Shown here: positions 51,261-61,351 of the stretch, piece by piece
Layout of the letters: the number at the start of each line of letters is the position of its first letter
Position numbering within the stretch: position 1 is the stretch's first letter
From: Erythroxylum novogranatense
Lineage: Eukaryota; Streptophyta; Magnoliopsida; Malpighiales; Erythroxylaceae
Direction: 5' to 3'
Length of the DNA stretch: 64,000 nt
NCBI GenBank assembly: GCA_029891385.1
Contig: CM057224.1
Span: 40,622,005 to 40,686,004, forward strand
The notes under the pieces: generated by a model
Told to the model about the DNA's origin: nothing
The model's database searches: none
Seen by the model: the letters and a program-made list of their open reading frames with translations, nothing else
Made by a program: the position numbers and the translations under genes

Positions 51261-51689
51261 GTTAGATGAAGACGATGATGCACCTATGTATGCTATGATG
51301 ATCTTTGCTTAATTTTTTTTTGAAATATCAACCAAAGGAGCCTCCTTTAACACCAGGGTCATTCCTAACGTTTTGTAGGCCCTAGAAAAATAAAAAAAAA
51401 GCCCAATAAATCGGCAATATACACATATGTAAACTTTAAAAGCATATTTTATTTATTAAAATTTAGTATCCCTACATAAGTGACTTAATTTATAAGTCCA
51501 CATACTCAACAAAATATTAAATGATCATATAACATTAGCTAATAATATCTTTAAAATGTCAGTAATAATAAAATTACTAAAAATAGTAACAGTAACATCA
51601 AAATAACAAAAGCAGCAATCAAACAACAATATTAGACTACAAAACACTAAGAGAATCGTAGTAACAAACACACAGATAATCATGATTTA

Positions 51690-54050
51690 TGAAAAAGATC
51701 CTCGTGTATTCCTAGACGCAAAATTACTAATAATATTATCAAGATCAATATTATCCTGCATATCCTTCTCAATACATAAAATAGCTAAACCATTCTACCT
51801 TTCTTGTAACATTGATGAACTCAATTAGGTTTTCACTAAATTTAATTTTAAAAACTTCTCTCAGCTGATGCTACAATCATATGTATAGTCAATAAAATTC
51901 GATAAGCAATTGAAACATTTAAATAACAATTTGCAGTTTTAACAAATTCTAAAATTTCAATTGATGACATTAACTCATTTGACAAAGTCATTTGCAATAT
52001 TTTTAATTCAAAACAGATCATCTAAATCTGCATCCGACACAATATCATGAGAAAAATATTTTTAAATATTGTTAATTGTTCAAATCTATTCTTCAACGAA
52101 GTAATTGTTATATCCTCAACAACTATAAAGTAATTAACTTTGAAATAATCCTCGGTTGATTGTATTTCTCCGTCATGATCAATTTCATCAAATTATCTTT
52201 TCTTAATAATACAATGTCTAGTTAGAACTGTAGGCTCTACATTCATCTCATGTGCAAGACTTTTGGCAATATTCATACTAGAGCCAAACCCTTTATCTCC
52301 ATATTTCTTAAAAAATATAATCACACATTCTAATTGCTTTATGGTAGCATCAATGTACATCAATTTAGACTGCAACTTTTCTACTCACTATGTTAATAGC
52401 GAATAAAATATCATACTAAATAACCATACTAAATAAAAACTCTAAACTCTAAAGTACACTAACCAAACGTTCTACTTCACTGTTTGACTTAGCATCATCA
52501 CAAGATCTAGATAATTCCATCAAAGCCAATCTTATTTGAGGAGCTTGAAATTTAAAAACTTTAACACTTTTTATTCGACTCTCTCAACTAGTGTTAGAAA
52601 ATGATTTCATGGTTAAGCTTAAAATATTATCCAAGTAAAACCTTCCACCTTTTAGGAGAATTTGAAAATAATGCATGTATATGTTGCACAACTCCAAAAA
52701 TCAAACATCTTTAACACATGAATGTGTCATACCACTATGAGTAAGATTAAGATTATGACAAGCACATGATATATATAATGCTCTTGGATTTATTTCAAGT
52801 AATCATTTTTTAACCCCTTTGTGTTTTCCTTTCATATTAGAACCATTGTCATAGTCTTTACCCCTCATATTATAGACATTAAGGTCAAGAGACCTAAATG
52901 CATTCAATAATTCATTGAAAAGTCTCAATCTAGATGTGTCATCTACCTTTAAGAACTTTAAAAAATACTCCTCTATTTTTTATTTAACATATTCACACAT
53001 CGTACTAACAAACTCATTTGTTCTTAATGGCCCAAATTTAGGTTACAATCAAGAATGATAGAAAAATATTTCGCTTCTTTAATGATCCTTATGATAGAAC
53101 TTCTAACACTATGGATCAACAGAAAAATCAACTCATTTGGAATTTTGTGACCAAGATAATGATGATGAATTTCATGATTTTGAATACGTCTAACATAATC
53201 TTACATTATTATATCAAATTAAGCAATCATCTAAATCAAACCTAAAAAATTACCTTTACTATCTTGATAAAGTTTCTCATCGGATCTCGAAAAGCAAAAT
53301 TATATTTAGCAAGATATTTCACAACAGAAACTATTCATATCAAAACTTGTCTCTAACGTTCTCTCTCTTTTACAATTTCTTGTTGCAAATCTTTATCAAC
53401 TGTTTGATTTTTATCTCAATCTTTCTCTTAATCCATTCCAAGTTCTCATATTATTCATATGCTTAATGCAATTCTCATGTTCTTTGAGTCTCTCATTAAG
53501 ATGCTTCAAATATCTAAGTCCATCATTTGCTAATGCACTTTGTTTGTTATTAGATTTGAACAATTTACAACAACAATATACTTTATCTATATGTTAGAAT
53601 AAACCAACCATTTTGTATCGCTAATCTTTTCATTACTTAAATTTTTATAATAATAAGAATATGAAAAATATCAAGTGGTATTGTCTAAAGGAAACACAAG
53701 TTTCAATTCTCTTACATATTCTTTTTCAACTAAAATATCTCTTACTTTATTATCAAGATTATCCCAATTTCTAGGATCGTAAACATCCAATATAAGGCTT
53801 ACTTGCTCATTTGCCTTTAAATTTTCTAAAGTAGATGCATTTGATACATGATCATGCTCATTCAAATTTCTAATATCCTTATGAATATGAATCTCATCAC
53901 TTAAATTTTCTTTATGTTATTCAAAACTACCTTTATGTAATTCCTCATGATTCTCACTATAAGAGCCTACTCTTTTAATAAATTTATTAATTGTTTCCTT
54001 TTAGGATTCTAACTTTTCCACTTTTTTCTTTTTTTCCTTTTTAACATCCA
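51690..54050 (-). pseudogene. Decayed hAT transposase, ZMYM1-like (TTF domain)
   Basis: Read on the minus strand from about 54050: a Lys-rich start; DVYDPRNWDNLDNKVRDILV followed by LVFPLDNT near 53680-53800; a TTF-type finger remnant with [20 protein letters not shown] near 53540; RTWNGL near 53440; VYNMRGKDYDNGSNMKG near 52850; NPRALYISCACHNLNLTHS near 52760; and a C-terminal hAT dimerisation segment (AYRILLTIHMIVASAERSF) near 51880. Stops and frame changes occur throughout. This is the order of the plant family labelled zinc finger MYM-type protein 1-like. It is a dead copy; terminal inverted repeats were not assigned. Confidence 0.75.
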
Positions 54051-55680
54051 GATAAATACTTTTTAGGCAATATAATATAAACTAATTAGAACACAATTGG
54101 ACTAAAAAAGAACAAAAATACCAAGATGGAATTGGAAGAAGTATGAAAGAACAATGAACACCAATAGCTTGACAATATGTCACAAAGATATATCAATGTA
54201 ACTATATCTATAACAGAGGAAAAATACATAGCAAATTTTAATAATAAAGAAACACTAATTTCTAAAAATACAAGAAATTAACATACTTAGGAGTAAATTA
54301 TATTATAATTTATTAACTATTCGACTTTTAACTATTCTAAGTTTTCCAAGCCAAATATTATCCTATTTTGCAAGTTGTGAAAATGATTGAATATTATTTT
54401 GTCAAGCAACTAGATAATGGTCTAAATTATTAATAATTTTATTAAATTTTAAGTAATAAAATTTTCTTTTTGATAATTAACATATGGTAAATGTATTATA
54501 TCATATCAAATATTTATGATATTATTTAATTATGAAGTAAATTTTATTATATTTTATTAAAATTTTAAGTAATAAAATTTTTCTTTTCAGAATTAACATA
54601 ATAGTAAATGTAGTATTATCAACTATTTGTGATATTATTTAATTTTCAACTATAAATTAATAGTAAATATAGTATTACTATTTTATTAATTATTCATACA
54701 TTAACTTATCAAATCCTTAAATTTGATTTTAGTCATGTTATTAGTAAACTTATGTGAATCTCTCGAAAGAACACAAATCTAACAATTATTATGAAAATTA
54801 TCGGAAAGTATAATGAAAATTACAATTACAAAAATTAAGTTATTTATTAATGTTTAATTATATTTGTATAGATAATAAGTAATCTAAAAATAAAAAGGAG
54901 AAACACAAATAAACACAATATCATTTAATATTAATGTGATTTAAAATGCTAATATAGTATCCACGTGAATGACAAATTACAAACAAATTATAATATATTC
55001 AAATATTTAGTAAGCTAAAAATATATTAAAATTTTAGAAACTTTATTTTAAATTATCACTGAACTCATAAGTTAGTACCGTAAAAATTCTTTACTGTAAA
55101 TTTTGAGTTGGAGTACCTTATATTCATGTGTTGACGTATATTAAAAAAAAAGAGTGTAAGATGCTTCAAATGTATTTATAAGTATAAGAAGCTAAAAAGT
55201 TAACGTTAGTTTGGAAGCTAAAAAGATTAATTAGTATTATGAAAATGATCTCCACTTAAAATTGATGCGACCATTAACTAGCAATTAATGCTCTTCATCG
55301 ATTAAAAGAGAGTTGACGTTAGTTTGGAAGCCAAAAAGATTAATTTGGAAGATGGATAGATTATGTAGTTTCATATTCTTTACCAAAATTGTTTCATTCC
55401 TTCCCTGCAATGATTAATTAGCATTTAATGCTCTTCGCCAACTAAAAGAACGTTGGAAGGTCATAGCAGGTGGGCCCTAATGGGGTGGAGCCCTGAGCAG
55501 GTAATGAATCACATATACCCATTAAGAGTATTATGGTCATTATCCTTTAAATAATTACCAAAGGTAGTTAAATTTATAGAAAGATAAGTTAGACATCTTT
55601 TTTAAAGAAATTCTAAATAAGAATATCTACAGAAAAACATTCTTTAACCGGTGAAATTACAATAATAATCCAAGTACGTG
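54051..55680. other. AT-rich spacer with a diverged direct repeat
   Basis: No gene is supported. Phrases around GTTAGTTTGGAAG (55205, 55319) and TTAATGCTCTTC (55285, 55427) recur, giving an imperfect direct duplication at about 55200-55450. Confidence 0.5.
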
Positions 55681-57693
55681 ATTGTTGTTTCTTTTGTATG
55701 CATATGCAAAGATCCTATTTAACATGATTTATGTGATTACGTTCTATCTTACTTTTATTCTAACATTTTTATTAGAGTGGGTATTTTTATTTTTATTTAT
55801 GCTAAAATTAAGATTTTATACATTTGTGTTGAAATTTAGCTATTGGTTATTTGTGATTAATTATATGAATATTTACGAATGTCATGATTTTTGATATGCT
55901 ATGTTTCTTGCTATATCATGCTAGGCTTATGAGTTACTAACACGTTAAGTCGTCTTATTTTCTGTAAAACTAAGGCCGCTCTTCTTAAAAAAAAAAAGAA
56001 GGCACTTGACTTCTATAAAAGTTAAATGTTTTGTTAAAAGAATAAGTATAACAAGATAAAGGCTTAACAAATGGGCTGTTTTTTTTTTAATAGGATTAAG
56101 GCTTTATAGTTTTTGGACATATGTGTCATAATAACCAAGAATGGGTTAAGGCTTTGGGCTTTGAGATCCAACATGTTAACAAGCTTGTGATAGTTTTTGG
56201 GCTGTAATGATATGTAAAGAAAGGGTTAAAGTTTTGTGATCCACATTGATAATAAGGTTTTGGGCCAGCAAACAATGAATGGGTCATGTCTGTGGGATGC
56301 CTTATAGACTATGATTGGACCCATAATATATAACTTTCTTTCATTAAGATTGAAGGCTTAGGCCTTAATAACCACATTGATGTTAGGCAAAACCTTATTA
56401 TCTATATTGATGTTTTAAATTAAATGTAGCATAAAAATTAGAAATAAGTTTTCTAATTTACACAAACTAATTAATTTAGTTAAATTAGTTTCTAATTAAA
56501 ATAAAATATTAGAAATTAGTTTTTAAATAATATTAAAATAATTTGTTTAGTTAAAATAAACTTAGAAATAAGTTTTAAAACCAACAAAATCATAAATGAT
56601 TTTTCTAATTGTATTATTTTCATTGAATTAAAATTATACATATATTTTCTAATTAAATCAAAACTAATTTGTTTAGTTGAAATTAGAAAGGATTTTCTAA
56701 TTAAACTAAGATAAATTGATTAGTTCAATTATAATTTAAATTAGAAATAAGTTTCTAATCCAATTTGGATTAGTCATATTTGAATATGATTATATCATAA
56801 ATAAGTTTATAATTGATTAGAAATTAATAGCATAATTTGATTGGTTCAATAAATTGCTAATAGAATTAAATTGTTTCCATTCTATGAACATGAGTTTTCT
56901 ATGAGTTAGACAAAATAATTTGTTTATTTTGTACACTCTTTTGATTCCTAAAAATTTGTTTTTCAGGAAAATGACTATTATTAAGCTGACACCCAAGCTT
57001 ATTCGATGTGAGGCATATAAAAGACGTATTAGCAACATGTATGTACAGTTAGTTAACATGTATTTAATGCCTGGAAACGGTCTAACAAAACATGTTAATT
57101 TTAGTTAACATGATGCAAGATTTATGCTTAGGAGGTTGCCCAACTTATGCAGATGTTGAAGTAAAGTACATGTCTTTGTTTGCAACATTACCTCAACTTT
57201 ATAGTAAACTATTACGAATGCTCTGGAATAATATGCCTAACGAGAAGACTTATAATTTATTCATGATAACATTTATTAAAGAGATGCGTAAAAGGGAGTT
57301 AAATAGGACTTTGTATCTTATAGATCTTCCAATGAAAATAGTAAAAACTATTGTACATTAAGCTTCGTGAACTGTGTCACACGAACTAGTGAACTTATTT
57401 CTGCATAGAGCTCGTTACCTATATTGTAGCGCATTTAATGCAATATGTTGTTTTATAAGAACAAAATCTTGATTTTTTATATAATATGTTTACATGTATT
57501 TCATATAGGAATTCGTCTAGAGTAAGGTAATTAAGATTTGATTATTGTATGAATGATGATTGAACACATTAGTGGACTTTTGATTTCATAAACAATTATG
57601 ATTGAATTATTTACTATATGAACGATTAATATGACATTAATGTGCATATATATTTCTTTCTTATTGTAGAAACTTAGTGTTTCAAATAAAAAA
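55681..57693. other. AT-rich region upstream of the old Copia gag
   Basis: This probably contains the 5' LTR and leader of the old Copia element, but I could not find TG...CA ends or a primer site. 55980-56400 has loose repeats around GGCTTT and TTTGGGC. 56430-56760 has repeated ATTAGAAA and TTTCTAAT phrases. A TATA-like ATATAAAAG lies near 57016. The 89-codon stretch 57092-57361 has no recognisable family and is not called. Confidence 0.4.
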
Positions 57694-60270
57694 ATGGCTA
57701 CTGCTTTAAACAATATTGTTGTTGAACTCAATAGGGGTGAGAAACTCAATGGTGACAATTATGAAATATGAAATATGAAAATCCAATATGTGCTAGAGGA
57801 GCAAGAGGTTTTTGAATCATTAAACCTAACCATGGTAGTTCCTAAGGAGGGCACTACGGCCTAGCATAAGAGGGACCGATATGCATATCAATTATGGAAA
57901 AAGAAGAACTCTTTAGTTCGCTTCACGTTACTGAATAGCATGGATGATGATATCATGCAAAAGTTCTGTAAATTCAAAACTGCAAAGGACATGTGATCCG
58001 CATGGGCTGCTCATTTTGGAGGTGTTTCAGTGACCAAAGTGAGGTCATTTACAATTCAGTTTAATACTTATAAGAAACGCCTAGATGATACAATGCAAAA
58101 GCATTTGAGGTAAATGTCCAACATGGTAAGTGAGTTACGTGATATTGGTCATGAGCTTTCTAATGAACAACAAGTACAAGCTCTGATTCGTTCACTACCT
58201 CAGATTTGGGAGAATATGAGATGCACCTAACTTATAATGAGAACATCAAGACAATGGAAGATGCTATGAGGCATATCATCTTAGAGGAAGAGCATTTTGA
58301 AGCCACAAAGATGTCTTCTGAGGCATATGCAATTAGTTCTAGATCACATGGAGCTATGAACAAGAAACGCAAGCATCATGGTAGACCCAAGTGGAAGAAG
58401 GATACGAGATTCAACCACTCTCCTTAAGAATTCAAAAAGGCAAAAATGGAACCAACGTAGAAAGGAAAGCGTCCCTTTAAGAAGTAGAACATGAAACGTG
58501 TGAAGTGTTATAATTATGGTAATAAGAGCCATTTTGCTCGAGATTGTATTGTGTCCAAGAAGATACAACTTTATAGTACAAACATTTGTTATCTGAATGT
58601 TTCTTGTTCTTTTTTTCTAACTAAATCACATCCTTTGTGGATTGCAAGCTTAGGAGCAACCAACCATGAAGCGAAGGATAGAGTGCCTTCGTTGAGTTTC
58701 GTAAACTCCCATGTGGTAGTCGATGGTTTTATATAGGTGACAATTCCAGAGTTGTTGTACAAGGAATTGGTACATGTAAATTGGAGATGCATGGAGGACG
58801 ACCACCCATCCTACATGAAGTGTTATTTGCTCCATAAATTTGTAGGAATCTTTTATCTGTGTTGATGTTAGTTAGACTTGGTTTCAATATAAATTTCCAC
58901 AGCGGTAGAATGGATTTGTATATTGGATCTATTAATTATGGTCATAGTTTTTTATGTGATGCTTTTATTATAATGGATGTGTTAAATGAAAATAATAATA
59001 TTAGTTATTCGTTATTTACATCTAGTAATTCCAAAAATGTTGCAACTTTGTGGCATGCTAGACTATGTCATATTGGTCAAAATTGAATCAGTTAATTAGC
59101 TAAAGAAGGACTTTTACGTAATATAAATCAAGTAGGTCTACCTACATGTGAGCATTGTTTAGGTGGTAAAATGGCAAGAAAGTCATTTGGAAAGGGAACA
59201 CGAGCTTTATATCCATTGCAATTAATTCATTCTAACATTTGCGGTCTAATGAATGTAAGGGCTAGACATAGGACAGTTTATTTCATCACCTTCATAGATG
59301 GCTATTCTCGGTATAGTCATGTTTATTTGATTTCTCATAAATCAGAAGCATTCGATTGTTTCATAAAATACACGAACTTGGTTGAGAATCAAGTGGACAA
59401 TAATACTTATCAAACAAGTTCAGGGCTTTATGTGATAAGAAAGGAATAGAAAGGAAGTTAATAATTCCTACAACCCCATAATAAAATGGCGTCGCTAAAA
59501 AATGAAATAAGACGCTATTAGAAATGATTAGGTCTATGATGGCTCAAGCACATTTACTAATCACCTTCTAGGGTTATACATTACTAGCAGCCACCTATGT
59601 ACTTAATCATGTGCCCAGGAAATCAGTTACTAGAACCCCATATGAGTTGTAGACTAGTAGGAGACTGGATGTGTCGAGTCTCAGACCTTAGGAGTGTACA
59701 GACTATGTTTGTGATCTCTCTCACAAATATGAGAAATTAGGCTCAAAAGGGAGAAAGGTATTTTTATTAGATACTCAGAACACTCAAAAGGATACTTTTT
59801 CATTAGTTAACAAGGTAATGAAGGTGTAACTGAATTTGAATCACGAGATGTAGCATTCTTAGATAATGATTTTTCAAAGCAAGGTGAAATAAGTACAGAC
59901 CTATTGTTATATGAGACGCTTGATCAGAATGATTCTGTTATGAAGAATTAAGATGAGAAGCAATTCCACAGAAAGGTTCTCTATGATGACTAATCCAAGT
60001 GAGAGCAATTAGATCAATCATGAATTTGTTTATGATGAACCTCATTTAAGATGAATTAATTGAGGAATAATTCTCTGACGTCATTTTGAGATTGAAAGAG
60101 AAATTAATATGATTGTTCTGCAAGAGGAGGAAGAGCCAAGGAATGTAAATGAGGCTCTTATTGGCCCTGCTAAAATGGATGAAAGCATTGAAAGAAGAAA
60201 TGACTACTTTAAGCTCCAATCAAGTATGGGACTTGATTGACCTCCCTGAAGGCATAAAGTAATTGGAAAC
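57694..60270 (+). pseudogene. Old Ty1/Copia gag-pol, decayed and interrupted
   Basis: Gag starts at 57694 (MATALNNIVVELNRGEKLNG). Later parts in order: gag C-terminal region at 58206-58427; zinc knuckle near 58500 with one Cys replaced by Tyr (CYNYGNKSHFARDC); protease near 58640 without the usual Asp-Ser-Gly; GAG-pre-integrase with LWHARLCHIGQN near 59050; integrase near 59180-59440 with Asn in place of the first catalytic Asp (HSNICG) and FIDGYSRYSH kept; TYVLNHVPRKSVTRTPYE near 59600; and the start of reverse transcriptase (NQVWDLIDLPEG) near 60220. There the younger element is inserted. Many stops occur, several at Trp codons. It resembles TNT1-94-type polyproteins and is not functional. 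Confidence 0.82.
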
Positions 60271-61325
60271 TGTTGGACCAATGGGGGTTGACAAATTAAA
60301 TCCCTTTATGTTTTGATAATAATAAAATATCTAGAAATAGTTAAGAAATTATTTCAGGTATTATTCAATGAAAGGATTGAGTAAATCAAGATGAGCAAGT
60401 GTCTAATCAATGAGAAATCAAGTTGGGAGTTATCTACTAAGTAAAAATGGCTTGAAGCTTAAGGATAATAAAGGATTTGGTAATACAAGTCGACTTACAT
60501 CAAGGTCTGAATATAACAAGTTAACTAGAGCAGTACAAGTCGACTTATATATGAAGATGTATTAAGACAAGTCGACTTATAACACACAAGTCGACTTATC
60601 AAGGCAGACAAGTCGACTTATACATCACAAGTCGACTTATTGGAGAGCGGAGTTACAAGTTTTACGTAAATGGTTGAAACAAGTCGACTTATTCATTCGA
60701 CAAGTCTACTTATGGATGCACAGATTCAGCTCCAACGGTCCAATTTGCTAAAAATGGAATGGAGATTATCAAGGAACGGCTATATCAAATTAAGCAACGG
60801 CTAGAAGAGCTCCAACAGCTATATTTCTTCAAGTATAAATAGAGGATGATGGAAGAAGAGTATACAGAAGTTCTACAAGTTCAAATACTCTCATATTGCT
60901 TAAAATTGCTCACTATTGCTCTTATTTTGTTACAAATTGTATTGAGCATTTGTTCTTCAATATTTGTATTGTTTTGTTACAATTGAGTGACGAGTGAGAA
61001 GGTCACGTGAGGTAGGATTTGTGCCGGAAGACAAATCGAGTGTAAAAGGTTACTTGAGCCATAATTTAAGTGGCGTTGTAAAAAGTTCACACTCAACTAC
61101 AAAGTGTACAATAAAGTGGTTGGCAAAATCCTAAGTGGGAGCTTAGGTAGAGGATGTAGGTCTTAGCACCGAACCTCTATAAAAACGAGTGTTTGATCTT
61201 CTTCCCTACACTTTTCTATTAAGTTTATCAAAATTATTTTTGTGTGTTTTAACTTCTGATTTTCTTGTAGAAATTTACAAAGAATTTTAAAGATCTATTC
61301 AACCCTTCCTTCTAGATCAGTCACA
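60271..61325 (+). mobile_element. 5' LTR of a younger SIRE-like Copia element
   Basis: It begins TGTTGGACCAATGG and ends AGATCAGTCACA, 1055 bases with TG...CA ends, followed after two bases by a primer site. It interrupts the reverse-transcriptase start of the older Copia element; the five bases before it (GAAAC, 60266-60270) are the candidate target duplication. The other LTR lies beyond the window. Its first third carries the AAGTCGACTT array. Confidence 0.8.
60487..60711. repeat. Array of the palindrome AAGTCGACTT
   Basis: Seven exact copies of the 10-base palindrome lie at 60487, 60537, 60569, 60588, 60610, 60629 and 60681. One variant with a single change (AAGTCTACTT) is at 60702, and weaker remnants are near 60517 and 60655. 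Most are preceded by AC and followed by AT. Spacing is irregular (19 to 52 bases), so this is neither a simple tandem repeat nor a CRISPR array. It sits in the first quarter of the LTR, where retrotransposon enhancers usually lie. Confidence 0.93.
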
Positions 61326-61327
61326 AT

Positions 61328-61338
61328 TGGTATCAGAG
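61328..61338 (+). other. Primer binding site of the SIRE-like element
   Basis: TGGTATCAGAG two bases after the LTR, complementary to the 3' end of initiator tRNA-Met. Confidence 0.88.
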
Positions 61339-61351
61339 AGAAGTATCTGGG

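Noticed and set aside
55682..55894. 70-codon hydrophobic open frame
   Set aside because: AT-rich DNA readily encodes Phe/Leu/Ile/Tyr runs. There is no conserved motif or context.
57092..57361. 89-codon open frame near the old Copia leader
   Set aside because: There is no recognisable domain, and it sits in decayed repeat-like DNA.
60487..60711. Possible CRISPR-like array
   Set aside because: The repeats are only 10 bases, palindromic, irregularly spaced, and located in a plant retrotransposon LTR.
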